In this document: in pieces, positions 29,032 to 37,667 of the stretch | Position numbering within the stretch: position 1 is the stretch's first letter | How the letters are laid out: every line of letters begins with the position of its first letter | Assembly: GCA_023957385.1 (NCBI GenBank) | Contig: JAMLGZ010000001.1 | Coordinates: 854,923 to 918,922, forward strand | DNA: 64,000 nucleotides | Reading direction: 5' to 3' | Origin: Brumimicrobium sp. | Lineage (GTDB): Bacteria > Bacteroidota > Bacteroidia > Flavobacteriales_D > Crocinitomicaceae | Made by a program: the position numbers and the translations under genes | The notes under the pieces: model-generated | Told to the model about the DNA's origin: nothing | The model's input: the letters and a program-made list of their open reading frames with translations, nothing else | Database searches by the model: none

Positions 29032-29066
29032 GCGAGAGAGTCATTGGCTCTCTTGCTTTTTGTTTT
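29032..29066 (+). terminator. Rho-independent terminator of the PorV-like operon
   Basis: A 9-bp stem (GCGAGAGAG with CTCTCTTGC, one G-T pair), a 7-base loop and a T-run. It falls inside an upstream TTG-initiated extension of greA, which rules that extension out. Confidence 0.85.
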
Positions 29067-29080
29067 ATAAACTTGAAAAT

Positions 29081-29554
29081 ATGGCACAAGTAAATTATTA
29101 TACAAAAGAAGGCCTAAATAAATTAAAGGAACAATTAGTGGATATGGAAAGTGTTCAGCGGCCAAGAATATCCCAACAAATAGCGGAAGCAAGGGATAAA
29201 GGAGATTTGTCTGAAAACGCTGAATATGATGCTGCTAAAGAGGCGCAAGGACTCCTTGAAATGCAAATTGCTAAGTTAAAAGAGGTAATTGCTAATGCAC
29301 GTTTGGTTGATGAATCAGATATTGATGCTTCAAAGGCACTTATTCTATCTACTGTCCGTATTAAAAATATGACTAATAAAGCAGAAATGACATATACCTT
29401 AGTTGCTGAGAATGAGGCTAATTTACAAGAGAAGAAAATTTCAGTAGAATCACCTATTGGAAAAGGCTTGCTCGGTAAATCTGTGGGTGAAATTGCAGAT
29501 GTTGAAACTCCACGCGGTATTATTCAGTTTGAAATTATGGAAATTACCAGATAA
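29081..29554 (+). CDS. greA: GreA, transcript cleavage factor
   Basis: A 157-residue elongation factor that rescues backtracked RNA polymerase by stimulating transcript cleavage. The start is the ATG at 29081 (MAQVNYYTKEGLNKLKEQL), because a longer frame would run through the preceding terminator. The coiled-coil tip carries the acidic ARDKGDLSENAEYDAAKEAQ. The C-terminal FKBP-like domain ends with SPIGKGLLGKSVGEIADV. A weak TAAACTTG element lies just upstream. It overlaps the HIT gene by one base (TAATG), so the two are coupled. Confidence 0.95.
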   Translation: MAQVNYYTKEGLNKLKEQLVDMESVQRPRISQQIAEARDKGDLSENAEYDAAKEAQGLLEMQIAKLKEVIANARLVDESDIDASKALILSTVRIKNMTNKAEMTYTLVAENEANLQEKKISVESPIGKGLLGKSVGEIADVETPRGIIQFEIMEITR

Positions 29555-29943
29555 TGGCAACAATCTTTTCAAAAATTGTAAGTGGTGAAATTCCTTGTTA
29601 TAAGATAGCAGAGAATGATGAATTCTTAGCCTTTTTAGATATTCAACCTCTTGTAAAAGGGCATACACTTGTTATTCCTAAAATCGAAATTGATTATATT
29701 TTTGATATCGATGATGCACTCCTAGGTAGGTATATCAATTTCTCTAAAGAGGTTGCTAAAAAGATGAAACGTGTCCTTGAGTGTAAAAAGATTGGGATGA
29801 CTGTCATTGGTCTTGAAGTTCCTCATGCACATATACATTTAATGCCAATTAATGGGATTGCTGATATGGATTTCAACCAGCCTAAACTAAATCTTGCTGC
29901 TTCAGAAATGGAAATCATTGCTAAGATGATTCGAGAAGCTTAG
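29554..29943 (+). CDS. HIT-family nucleotide hydrolase
   Basis: A 129-residue histidine-triad protein. The catalytic triad is visible as PHAHIHLMP (His91, His93 and His95), and the N-terminal half has IFSKIVSGEIPCYKIAE and GHTLVIPK, typical of the Hint/Fhit branch that hydrolyses purine nucleotide phosphoramidates or dinucleoside polyphosphates. Start and greA stop overlap as TAATG, indicating translational coupling, a pairing common in Bacteroidota. The physiological substrate is unknown. Confidence 0.94.
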   Translation: MATIFSKIVSGEIPCYKIAENDEFLAFLDIQPLVKGHTLVIPKIEIDYIFDIDDALLGRYINFSKEVAKKMKRVLECKKIGMTVIGLEVPHAHIHLMPINGIADMDFNQPKLNLAASEMEIIAKMIREA

Positions 29944-29945
29944 AC

Positions 29946-30509
29946 TTATTTTGGGGTTTTATCTCTTTTAGGATTTTCTGAAATGAAGGCTTCCCAATTG
30001 GAAGTCTTATTTTTGTTGTTTTCTCCTACTCCTTTTGAGTTATAATGGCATATTGCGGCAGCTAACCCATCAGTTGCATCTAAATACTCAGGGAGTTCTT
30101 TCATGCCTAATAAACGTTGAATCATGGCAGCAACCTGTTCTTTACTGGCAGCTCCTTGCCCTGTAACTGATTGTTTGATACGTCGTGGAGTATATTCTTC
30201 ATAGGGAACATTGTGACTCAGAGAGGCTGCTATACAAACTCCTTGTGCTCTTCCTAACTTCAACATAGATTGCACATTGTTACCAAAAAATGGAGCCTCA
30301 ATAGCCATCTCGTCCGGTCTAAATTCTTTAATTAAACTATCAATGCGATCATATATTTTTTTGAGCTTATCTGGTTGATTGGACAATTTCTTTAGTTGTA
30401 TGACTCCATAGGTAAGTAAGGTCATCTTGGTGGCCTGAATATGAATGATACCATATCCCAAGACAGTCGTGCCCGGGTCAATTCCAAGTATTATCCTATC
30501 TTCTTTCAT
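29946..30509 (-). CDS. ruvC: RuvC, Holliday junction resolvase
   Basis: A 187-residue endonuclease that cuts Holliday junctions with RuvAB. I chose the ATG at 30509 (MKEDRIILGIDPGT), because a longer frame to 30584 would start upstream of the promoter element at 30528-30535. Acidic active-site residues are Asp11 in GIDPGT, the Glu in MAIEAPFFG and the Asp pair in YLDATDGLAAAICH. It ends 2 bases from the convergent HIT gene. The C-terminal tail after residue 160 is longer and more basic than in E. coli. Confidence 0.95.
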   Translation of the reverse strand: MKEDRIILGIDPGTTVLGYGIIHIQATKMTLLTYGVIQLKKLSNQPDKLKKIYDRIDSLIKEFRPDEMAIEAPFFGNNVQSMLKLGRAQGVCIAASLSHNVPYEEYTPRRIKQSVTGQGAASKEQVAAMIQRLLGMKELPEYLDATDGLAAAICHYNSKGVGENNKNKTSNWEAFISENPKRDKTPK

Positions 30510-30527
30510 ACAAGTATCTTGTTTAAA

Positions 30528-30535
30528 CAAATGTA
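30528..30535 (-). promoter_or_regulatory. -7 promoter element for ruvC
   Basis: Minus-strand TACATTTG (TAnnTTTG), 18 bases before the ATG at 30509. It decides that start over the longer frame. Confidence 0.55.
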
Positions 30536-30607
30536 CAAAGACTTTGACTCTTTTCTCCTTATAAACTGAATAAATAATCTCCATATCTTAATTTAGAGAT
30601 AATTAAC

Positions 30608-30615
30608 TATCTTTG
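30608..30615 (+). promoter_or_regulatory. -7 promoter element for the glycosyltransferase gene
   Basis: TATCTTTG lies 13 bases before the ATG at 30629 and only 1 base before an alternative TTG at 30617, favouring the ATG. Confidence 0.5.
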
Positions 30616-30628
30616 ATTGAGTTATTGT

Positions 30629-31723
30629 ATGCTGTATTTTTCATTTATTTATATTCTTTTTGTTTCTTTTTGCCTCCTCTTTTTAAGCGGATTGTATTTT
30701 ATTTCAAAAAGACGAAAAATTCAAAGATATAGCCTGAAATTAGATGATATTACTTTACTAATTCCATTCAAAAATGAAGAATCTAATTTACCTCAATTAT
30801 TATCTGCTTTAAGTAAACAAAGTGAACATCCAAGTCAAATTATTTTTGTTGATGATCATTCTTCAGATGCTTCTGTAGAGTTAATTTCCAAATTTATTGA
30901 AGGAAAAGACCATTTCCAGCTCTTGTCCTTGCCAACTTTTCTTGAAGGGAAGAAAGCGGCTTTGAATTATGCAATACAGTCAATTGAAACGGAATATATT
31001 TATACAATAGATGCTGATGTTAGTTTTGAAGCTATGTTGTTTTCTTCACTTGCTACACTTCCTTCAGTAGATTTGATATCTCTGCCTGTTAAAATGAATG
31101 GTAGTTCATGGATTGGGAAATTGGCAGCCCTAGAATATCATCAATTTAATGCTTTAAATTATCTTTTATCTGCTGTTTATCCAATTTCTATAAGCGGAGC
31201 AAATCTTCTAGCGAAAGTAAATAAAAAAGAATATCAAATTCAACTTGAAAATCATAAGCATATCGCATCTGGTGATGATTATTTCCTATTGAAAGATATG
31301 CGTATGAAAAGGAAAGATATTATGTATGTAAATTCATCTCAAATGTTGGTTGAAACCCCATCTCCTAATACATTCAAAAAATATCTTATACAAAGAGTGC
31401 GATGGTTATCCAAAACAAAATCAACTATGGAATGGGGAGAAGCAATTATTGGATTTAATATTACCTTTTACTTTTTAGGAGGTTTCTTTGCATTAATTAT
31501 TTCAGGTTTAAACCAAGCATGGGATACTTTATTTCTTATTTTTTGTTTACGATTTCTAATAGATGGAATGGTGTATGTACATTATACTCATGTTTGGAAG
31601 CATAAGAAAGAAATATTTTTACTTCCATCTATGCAATTCGTGTATCCAATTCTGTTTTTAGTTGTATTTATATTATCACTTTTTTATATTCCTTCGTGGA
31701 AGGTGAAATCAATCAAGTCTTGA
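30629..31723 (+). CDS. Membrane glycosyltransferase, family 2
   Basis: A 364-residue inner membrane glycosyltransferase, from the ATG at 30629. The first 25 residues form a membrane helix. The GT-A domain follows, with TLLIPFKNEESNLPQLL, VDDHSSD, IDADV (DxD-like), GDDYFLLKD and QRVRWLS, a close relative of the QxxRW motif of processive synthases. Three more membrane helices end the protein. It probably transfers sugars to a lipid or polysaccharide; the substrate is unknown. Its end overlaps the convergent membrane protein gene by 15 bases. Confidence 0.88.
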   Translation: MLYFSFIYILFVSFCLLFLSGLYFISKRRKIQRYSLKLDDITLLIPFKNEESNLPQLLSALSKQSEHPSQIIFVDDHSSDASVELISKFIEGKDHFQLLSLPTFLEGKKAALNYAIQSIETEYIYTIDADVSFEAMLFSSLATLPSVDLISLPVKMNGSSWIGKLAALEYHQFNALNYLLSAVYPISISGANLLAKVNKKEYQIQLENHKHIASGDDYFLLKDMRMKRKDIMYVNSSQMLVETPSPNTFKKYLIQRVRWLSKTKSTMEWGEAIIGFNITFYFLGGFFALIISGLNQAWDTLFLIFCLRFLIDGMVYVHYTHVWKHKKEIFLLPSMQFVYPILFLVVFILSLFYIPSWKVKSIKS

Positions 31724-32938
31724 TGAATAATCTTTCTTAAAAAATTGTGAAAATAAAATAACTGTTATGGAACCTACAAGGAGTAAGCTTGCTAAAAATA
31801 AGGATACATTAAATATTTGAAAAGGAATAACATACAAGCCAAAAATAACAGAGGCAGGTTTATAGAAAATAAGTATTTCTGTTAAGCTAAACCCCAGAAC
31901 ATAAGCGATAAGATATTTTTTAGATAGATATATAAATTTAAAATGTTTAAGTAATACTAATAGAGGCATTGTAATAACTCCTAAAAATACCCAATGTATA
32001 AATCCAATAGTTAAGAACTTGTTTTTTACAATTAGAGCAGCAATATCTGGAAAAGCTCCAATGAGTTGCATGAATAACTTAATGCTGGCTAGTACAAACC
32101 CCCATTTTAAAACAATAATAATGCGTTTATCAATAAATTGATAAGCTTTTTTAATTCCATCTCGTAAGGTATGATATAGATATACGAATGAGCCAATTTG
32201 GATGGCAGCACCAACAATAGCTAATATATAAATAATAGAAGGGGGTTCAACGAATAGTATAGATAATAAATAAGTAATATTCACACCTATATTAAAAGAG
32301 ATAAGGAATTTCCTAAATAGATTCTTATCAATTTCTATGTGATTGTCTTCAAGTAATTTTACAACAATACCAATAACTCCAAGTAGCATCCATGCATTAT
32401 ATTGATAGTGTAAATATAAATAGATGGTTGAATGATAAAGGGGAGAAGAAGAACCTAAAGTTCCCATTACCGCTCCAATACCCCAAGGTCCAATACTTGA
32501 AATAATCAAGTATATGACAGCATATTTTATAAGCTTATAGGAATTTGTGCTTTTAATTTCCTTGGGGGTATATTTAAAGAATGCCCAAGCATAAAAGTAA
32601 CTTGCAATTAAATATAGAGTGGAAAATATGATTGAGATAAGTGCATATCCCTGAAAAGGAAAGCTTGCTAACATTCCTACAATTGAGACAAGCGTATTGC
32701 CAAATATAAATCGATATGTTTTTTTTGGAATGGAATTATTAAGATATAATTTGGTGATTATAGTGATTAAGGCTAAATAAACCCATCCAGACATAGCTAT
32801 ATGTGAATGTGTATGTACAACGTATTTATATACAAAATTCAAATTTTCAACTGCAGTATATCTTAACATTAATCCTAACATGATAGCTGCTAAAAATGAA
32901 CTTAGAGCTATTTGAATATGTTTGTCATATCTTATCAT
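31709..32938 (-). CDS. Polytopic membrane protein with heme-copper-oxidase-like His motifs, in the nos cluster
   Basis: A 409-residue protein with about 11-12 predicted membrane helices. Helix 2 holds VVHTHSHIAMSGWVYLAL (His42, His44 and His46), a pattern like the HAHxNxxGWV signature of small cytochrome oxidase subunit I-like proteins. Other helix histidines are in YHSTIYLYLHYQYNAW and FIHWVFLGV. It is shorter than true oxidase subunits, and I do not see the full set of six metal ligands. It follows the cytochrome c gene of the nos cluster, which hints at electron transfer to NosZ or nitrogen oxide handling. The function is inferred only. Confidence 0.65.
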   Translation of the reverse strand: MIRYDKHIQIALSSFLAAIMLGLMLRYTAVENLNFVYKYVVHTHSHIAMSGWVYLALITIITKLYLNNSIPKKTYRFIFGNTLVSIVGMLASFPFQGYALISIIFSTLYLIASYFYAWAFFKYTPKEIKSTNSYKLIKYAVIYLIISSIGPWGIGAVMGTLGSSSPLYHSTIYLYLHYQYNAWMLLGVIGIVVKLLEDNHIEIDKNLFRKFLISFNIGVNITYLLSILFVEPPSIIYILAIVGAAIQIGSFVYLYHTLRDGIKKAYQFIDKRIIIVLKWGFVLASIKLFMQLIGAFPDIAALIVKNKFLTIGFIHWVFLGVITMPLLVLLKHFKFIYLSKKYLIAYVLGFSLTEILIFYKPASVIFGLYVIPFQIFNVSLFLASLLLVGSITVILFSQFFKKDYSSRLD

Positions 32939-33004
32939 CTGTTATTAATCTAAATTGTTGTATCAATATAAGTTATTTTGGGTAGGTTACAGTATGAAAG
33001 TTTA

Positions 33005-33059
33005 AAAAGAGAAAGAGATAAAACGTAGTGTAACATGTAAACCTCGCTCTATCTCTTTC
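33005..33059 (-). terminator. Probable terminator after the cytochrome c gene
   Basis: A perfect 10-bp stem (33011-33020 with 33050-33059) with a 29-base loop. Read on the minus strand the 3' arm is followed by TCTTTTTAAA. It may separate cytochrome c from the downstream membrane protein or allow partial readthrough. Confidence 0.6.
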
Positions 33060-33126
33060 TTAAAAATCAATCGCTAAATTCGATTAATTCATATTTATAC
33101 GTCTATTTCTTAATTTTCAGTTCTTA

Positions 33127-33636
33127 TTATAAAGTTCTGAAGTATTCAAGAATAGCGCGAGCTTCTTCCTCGTCAATTCCTTGGTTAGACATAGGAGAAC
33201 CGTTAAATTCTTCTAATAGTTCTTTAGCCAAAGCATTTTCTTGAAGCATTTTATCAGGATTGATAATCATGTTCATAACCCATTCAGGAGATCTACGCTC
33301 TAAGATTCCTTTTGGAGCTGGACCAATGAATTTTTCAGCTGGCTTATGGCAAGAAGTACAGTGAGATTCGTAAATTTCTTGACCTTCAGCAGCCATTGCT
33401 TGATCAATGTCATCAGAAATTGTTAAGCTAGTAACTGGACCTACACCTTTGTCGTCTAATACAACTCTGTGAGAAGGAAGGTCGCTATTAGCATCACTAC
33501 CACCTGTAGATTCAGTTGCAGATGCATTAGGATTTGCAGGTGTGTTTCCACCGTCATTGTTAGCCTCGCTTCCGCCTCCACAGCTATAAAGAGAGATTGC
33601 TAGTAAAACTAATCCAAGTTTAAAATAATTTTTCAT
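33127..33636 (-). CDS. Lipoprotein cytochrome c of the nos cluster
   Basis: A 169-residue class I cytochrome c from the ATG at 33636. A longer frame begins upstream without a signal peptide. The lipobox ISLYSC gives lipidated Cys19. A Gly/Asn/Ser-rich tether (20-52) precedes the heme domain, with CTSCH (Cys93, Cys96 and His97) and the probable axial Met in GSPMSNQG. Anchored in the periplasm, it is well placed to pass electrons from the quinol chain to NosZ. It lies 223 bases after nosY, with its own upstream hairpin. Confidence 0.92.
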   Translation of the reverse strand: MKNYFKLGLVLLAISLYSCGGGSEANNDGGNTPANPNASATESTGGSDANSDLPSHRVVLDDKGVGPVTSLTISDDIDQAMAAEGQEIYESHCTSCHKPAEKFIGPAPKGILERRSPEWVMNMIINPDKMLQENALAKELLEEFNGSPMSNQGIDEEEARAILEYFRTL

Positions 33637-33757
33637 AATACTTTTTTTGTTTTGATTAAAATATAACACTTGCACAAAATAGACGTATTTATCTTGCACG
33701 GCCGAAATTTACTAAATTTATAGGAGAAAATCTGCAACTTTCATAAAAAGATATGTG

Positions 33758-33789
33758 AATCTTCTATCAAGAAAATTTCATAGAAGATT
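33758..33789. promoter_or_regulatory. Inverted repeat upstream of the cytochrome c gene
   Basis: Perfect 10-bp arms AATCTTCTAT (33758-33767) and ATAGAAGATT (33780-33789) around a 12-base centre that contains its own palindrome GAAAATTTC. It lies in the gap between nosY and the cytochrome c gene. It lacks an adjacent T-run, so an operator or RNA-stability role is as likely as termination. Confidence 0.45.
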
Positions 33790-33859
33790 ATCTGTCGTAT
33801 GTTGTGCAAAAACAGGTGTTTACCGAAAGGACAAAATAAGGTGTAATGAAAAAAACTGT

Positions 33860-34642
33860 TTAAAAGTCCTTTTTATTACATTTTCGAGTTATTACAAATA
33901 AGGGAATAATGCACCAAGCCAATAAAGTAGAGAAAGCTGCAATAAAACCTAAGGATGATCCAAAGAATTTATTAAAGACAGCACCAGTATATCCTAATAA
34001 AGCAGAAATATCAAGCTTTAGTATAATTAAGATACGTGATAAATCAATGGGGTTGAACAACGTAGCAAATAAGGTGAATTTATCTAAAGGATATTCTTCA
34101 AACATAACTAAGAACATTAGAAAAATACCGTCGTATATAACTGAAAAGAATAACCATGCTAAGATGGCATAGCTAAATCCTTTTATTTTGTTTTCATTGT
34201 AAAGTGCTATAATAAACGAAATGGCAGTAAATATAAATGTCAATATGGAACCTGTCACTAATAAAAGAATAAAATTCCAGATTGCTGTTGATTCAAATAA
34301 CCCATAGATAATAAATGGAATTCCTATTCCTAAGATAAGACTCATAATAAGAGAAAAAGCAATTCCTAAGAACTGCCCTAAGAAAATGGAAGATCTCTTG
34401 ATGGGTTGTGCTAATAGCAATTCAGTAAATTCTTTGGCATTATAGTAATACATTACTCCAAAGATTGTCCCAATTAGTGGAACCAAAATAGTAATCACAT
34501 TCATTAAGGTGATAACTGCCTTGCTAATATCATTATTTAAGAATAATAAAGTGATACTAAGAAGGAAATAAAAAATGAGGTAAACGTAACTCCATCTACT
34601 TCTCATTAAATCGTAAAAACTATATTTTAATATCTTAAGCAT
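33860..34642 (-). CDS. nosY: NosY, ABC transporter permease for NosZ maturation
   Basis: A 260-residue inner membrane protein with six predicted helices. It matches the NosY/ABC-2 type permeases: FYDLMRSRWSYVYLIFYF at the N-terminus, LLAQPIKRSSIFLGQFLG in the middle and FNPIDLSRI near residue 197. With NosF and NosD it forms the complex needed to assemble the CuZ centre of nitrous oxide reductase, probably by moving a sulfur species. It overlaps nosF by 8 bases. The identity rests on the cluster as well as on the sequence. Confidence 0.9.
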   Translation of the reverse strand: MLKILKYSFYDLMRSRWSYVYLIFYFLLSITLLFLNNDISKAVITLMNVITILVPLIGTIFGVMYYYNAKEFTELLLAQPIKRSSIFLGQFLGIAFSLIMSLILGIGIPFIIYGLFESTAIWNFILLLVTGSILTFIFTAISFIIALYNENKIKGFSYAILAWLFFSVIYDGIFLMFLVMFEEYPLDKFTLFATLFNPIDLSRILIILKLDISALLGYTGAVFNKFFGSSLGFIAAFSTLLAWCIIPLFVITRKCNKKDF

Positions 34643-35342
34643 GATTGTGATTTAAAATTTTTGCAATTGCATGTTCAAAGTCAATCTCGTTCGTCTTTTC
34701 TCGTAAATCATTCGCTGTTCCTTGGAAGTAGATAACTCCATCCAAAATAAAAATAATTTCGTCAGAAATCTCTTCTACAAAACTCATAATATGAGAGGTT
34801 ACCAAAATGATTTTTCCTTTTTCTCTTTCTTGAAAAATAAGTTTTTTTAAACTCAACATAGCCACAGGATCTAATCCGGTTGTAGGCTCGTCTAAAATTA
34901 GAATGGGGCTGTCAAACATAAATGTGAGTACAATATTTACCTTTTGCTTAGTTCCCCCAGAAAGATTGGCTAATTTTTTATCTAAAAATGGTTGAAGAAG
35001 AAATAATTGTATAAGTTCTTCTTCTCTAGAAGGAGTACCTCTTAAATCTTTGATCATTTTAATCAATTCCTTGACAGTAAGTTGATTTGGAAAATTTGCA
35101 ATTTGTGGCAGGTAATCAATATCTCGTCTATAAACTCCTTTCTTGTCTATTGGTTTTCCATTAAGTGATATCATTCCCGTGTCTGGCACGACCATACCCA
35201 GGATGCATTTAATAAGTGTAGTTTTCCCAGATCCATTTGGACCAAGAATAGTGAAAATCCCACTATCAGGAGTTTTAAGGTTCACCCCTTTGAGCACTTC
35301 ATTTTTTCTAAATTTCTTGTATAAATTTTCAACTTTTACCAT
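34635..35342 (-). CDS. nosF: NosF, ABC transporter ATPase for NosZ maturation
   Basis: A 235-residue ABC ATPase. Walker A is GPNGSGKTT (residues 34-42), the signature is LSGGTKQKVN and Walker B is ILILDEPTTGLDPVA, followed by the H-loop in VTSHIMS. It is the motor of the NosDFY complex. The gene overlaps nosD by 7 bases upstream and nosY by 8 bases downstream. Taken alone it could be any ABC-2 exporter ATPase; the context of nosZ, nosL and nosD settles it. Confidence 0.93.
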   Translation of the reverse strand: MVKVENLYKKFRKNEVLKGVNLKTPDSGIFTILGPNGSGKTTLIKCILGMVVPDTGMISLNGKPIDKKGVYRRDIDYLPQIANFPNQLTVKELIKMIKDLRGTPSREEELIQLFLLQPFLDKKLANLSGGTKQKVNIVLTFMFDSPILILDEPTTGLDPVAMLSLKKLIFQEREKGKIILVTSHIMSFVEEISDEIIFILDGVIYFQGTANDLREKTNEIDFEHAIAKILNHNHA

Positions 35343-36577
35343 TTGTTTTGTTTCATTAAGGGTTGATCATCAAATAGGTTGTCGGGTGTATATGTGGGAG
35401 ATACATTTTCAGAAAATTCGATAATATCGATAAATAGACTACGTAACAATATGATAGATTGAGGTACTCTGTCAACCACATAATTAAATAGTTTCACCGG
35501 TCTATACGGCACATCTCCCAAGCCATTTTTATCTAAATCGTATCCTGTATATTTGCTCCAATAGTTCTTGGTAAATACATTGTCATTTAATCGCCCAGTA
35601 TAGCTAATGTCAAATGAATTATTAATAAAGTTATTTCCTGAAAAGACATTCTTATAACATGCACCATTTACTTTAGCCGCCCAGCCATTTCCTATGAAAT
35701 TATTATTTGTATAGGTTATTCTATTACAATTCTCCACATTAATTCCAGTTGTATTTTCTTCGAAAGTATTATTTTCTATTTTGGAATCATGAAGTTCTTT
35801 GAGTAATAAGCCGTATGCTGCAGCACCCCAATTTTTCTTAAATCTATTCCGAATCATTGTTACATTCTTTGAAAACATGACGGCTACACCAGCCCCACTA
35901 CTTTCAAAAGTGTTTCCAATGTATATGTTATCATTGGCAAACATAAAATGTAATCCATAGCGAAGATTCCCTTTACTTCGATTGTAGGTTATTCTGCAAC
36001 TATCAGAAAACTCAAGATAAATTCCATCTCTTGCTTGATTGATAAGATTGTTGTTTATATTAATTTTTTTTGCATACCAAAGGTGAATGCCATTTCCGGA
36101 GTTATATTCATTCTCAGCATTTGCGTGAATTACATTATTTCGGACAATTCCATTTCTAGACTTTGCAAGATAAATCCCAAAGAAAATATCTTTTAAATCT
36201 AAATTCTGAATAATGAAATTTTGATACTTATTTACTCGAATGGCAGCATAGTCATTTGTATAACTAGAGCCTACATTGATAAGTTTAAAACCATCAACGG
36301 TTACATTGTCTGAATTAATAATGATTATATCTCCTTTCTTTTTTCCGTCTATTGTTGCTTTTTCTTCAGTAATTAACTTAATAGGTTTATCTATGCTTAT
36401 AAAATTTTCATAGTAGATACCAGCCTTAACAATTACTTTTTGATATGGCTTGGCTTTCTTTATTCCTTCAGTGATTGTCTTGGTCTCGCATGTCTTACAC
36501 ACTATGATCTCTGCATGAGTATAGAAACCATAAAAAAGTATTAAAATAAAAAAGTATATCCGAAATAAATTAGCCAT
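35336..36577 (-). CDS. nosD: NosD, periplasmic copper-site maturation protein
   Basis: A 413-residue exported right-handed beta-helix protein. It has a signal peptide (1-22) and a short Cys motif IVCKTCETKT (Cys27 and Cys30) that could bind metal. Parallel beta-helix coils follow with repeating Asn ladders, such as GIYLAKSRNGIVRNNVIHAN and YGLHFMFANDNIYIGNTF. NosD works with NosF and NosY in forming the CuZ cluster of NosZ. Its start overlaps the nosL stop by one base and its end overlaps nosF. The length is typical. Confidence 0.93.
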   Translation of the reverse strand: MANLFRIYFFILILFYGFYTHAEIIVCKTCETKTITEGIKKAKPYQKVIVKAGIYYENFISIDKPIKLITEEKATIDGKKKGDIIIINSDNVTVDGFKLINVGSSYTNDYAAIRVNKYQNFIIQNLDLKDIFFGIYLAKSRNGIVRNNVIHANAENEYNSGNGIHLWYAKKININNNLINQARDGIYLEFSDSCRITYNRSKGNLRYGLHFMFANDNIYIGNTFESSGAGVAVMFSKNVTMIRNRFKKNWGAAAYGLLLKELHDSKIENNTFEENTTGINVENCNRITYTNNNFIGNGWAAKVNGACYKNVFSGNNFINNSFDISYTGRLNDNVFTKNYWSKYTGYDLDKNGLGDVPYRPVKLFNYVVDRVPQSIILLRSLFIDIIEFSENVSPTYTPDNLFDDQPLMKQNKW

Positions 36578-37008
36578 TATTTAGAAGATAGATGATGAAT
36601 CAGCTCTTGCCATGAATATACTTGACCTTCATATTTCTGTAATTCTTCCTGACCTTTTTCTGTATTAGGAAATGCGGTAATATTTTCTCCCATAGGACTT
36701 GGTAACTCCTCACTTACAAGAAAAGATACTTCATTTACAGAGGTTAACTCTTTTGGATTTGAAATATGATTGGTAAGAAAGATTTCAGGCTTTTCCTTCT
36801 CCATTGCATTTGTAAAATGCACAAGACATTCAGTAGCATCAAATTTATATATCTTACCAGTTGTAGTAATTAACTCTGCACCATGTATAGGATCAACAAT
36901 GGTCATCTTGCAAAAATTACAAGCATCCTTACCGTAGTCTATTGGTTGAGGCTCCTTACTACAAGCAAATAAGAAAGCAATCACAAGAATTAAACTTATC
37001 TTTTTCAT
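36577..37008 (-). CDS. nosL: NosL, copper chaperone lipoprotein
   Basis: A 143-residue lipoprotein from the ATG at 37008. A longer frame lacks a signal at its start. The lipobox LFAC gives Cys16. The copper-binding segment DACNFCKMTIVDPIHGAEL has Cys30, Cys33 and Met35, as in the NosL family, which delivers Cu(I) to apo-NosZ in the periplasm. Its end overlaps nosD by one base. An extended frame would overlap the nosB-like gene, which also argues for the shorter start. Confidence 0.93.
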   Translation of the reverse strand: MKKISLILVIAFLFACSKEPQPIDYGKDACNFCKMTIVDPIHGAELITTTGKIYKFDATECLVHFTNAMEKEKPEIFLTNHISNPKELTSVNEVSFLVSEELPSPMGENITAFPNTEKGQEELQKYEGQVYSWQELIHHLSSK

Positions 37009-37018
37009 ACTTTCAAAA

Positions 37019-37651
37019 TTAATGAAAAGCAAGTGATAAATTCTCTTTTTTAGCTGCTTTTCGTCCAATAAAGAAGGAGATAAAGATTAAAAACATACCT
37101 GCACCCATTAAATATCCACCTACGCCAGGTAAAGATATAGCAGTAAAGTTTAGGATATCTTTAGTGCCTAATAAAGGTGGTTTGTAAGACATTGGATTTC
37201 CAAAATCATCAACTACTTTAATAATAGCATGAGGATCTAGATTTGAACCGTAATCTACTAACCATTGATTGAAATCATACATACCTAAGATTCCTAAAAC
37301 ACTCATTACTACAAACCACCCCATGAACCATTTATAAGTCGAATGCTTGAAGAATCCAACAATTCCAATTAAAATACCTATTAAAGCCATAATAGCGATA
37401 ATAATTGGGAAAGTGGTAAATTCCCACATATCTCCTTTTTCTGGTAATGTTTGCATACCAATGTAGTGGTTTAATCCATCTATATTCATTAAATCGTGCT
37501 CAGTATATCCTTCCAATCCATCGATAAATATATGCATACCTAAACCTTTTGGATACTGAGGCGCAAGTAATTCGATATTCCAAAGAGGAAAGATAAATAG
37601 ACTTAGTAGTAGAGTTGATCCGATTATCATTAAAACACTTGCTTTTTTCAT
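37019..37651 (-). CDS. nosB: NosB-like membrane protein of clade II nos clusters
   Basis: A 210-residue protein with four predicted membrane helices and a large loop after the first helix, with YPKGLGMHIFIDGLEGYTEH and the motif DGLNHYIGMQTL. A TM gene named nosB is known immediately after nosZ in clade II clusters. Position, size and topology fit, and the name rests on that. The His, Met and Glu residues in the loop could touch copper. A hairpin separates it from nosZ, and nosL follows after 10 bases. Its biochemical role is not established. Confidence 0.75.
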   Translation of the reverse strand: MKKASVLMIIGSTLLLSLFIFPLWNIELLAPQYPKGLGMHIFIDGLEGYTEHDLMNIDGLNHYIGMQTLPEKGDMWEFTTFPIIIAIMALIGILIGIVGFFKHSTYKWFMGWFVVMSVLGILGMYDFNQWLVDYGSNLDPHAIIKVVDDFGNPMSYKPPLLGTKDILNFTAISLPGVGGYLMGAGMFLIFISFFIGRKAAKKENLSLAFH

Positions 37652-37667
37652 GGCTCTTATTTTTTGT

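Noticed and set aside
29030-29080. Longer greA start at TTG
   Set aside because: The extension runs through a clear terminator hairpin and adds residues foreign to GreA.
30510-30584. Longer ruvC start
   Set aside because: The extension lies upstream of or across the TACATTTG promoter element, and the family begins at the RIILGIDPGT strand.
33637-33699. Longer start for the nos cytochrome c
   Set aside because: The extra residues come before a perfect lipoprotein signal peptide, which must be N-terminal.
34635-35342. NosF/NosY as a drug or sodium exporter
   Set aside because: The motifs alone would allow it, but overlap with nosD and the order nosZ-nosB-nosL-nosD-nosF-nosY identify the maturation complex.
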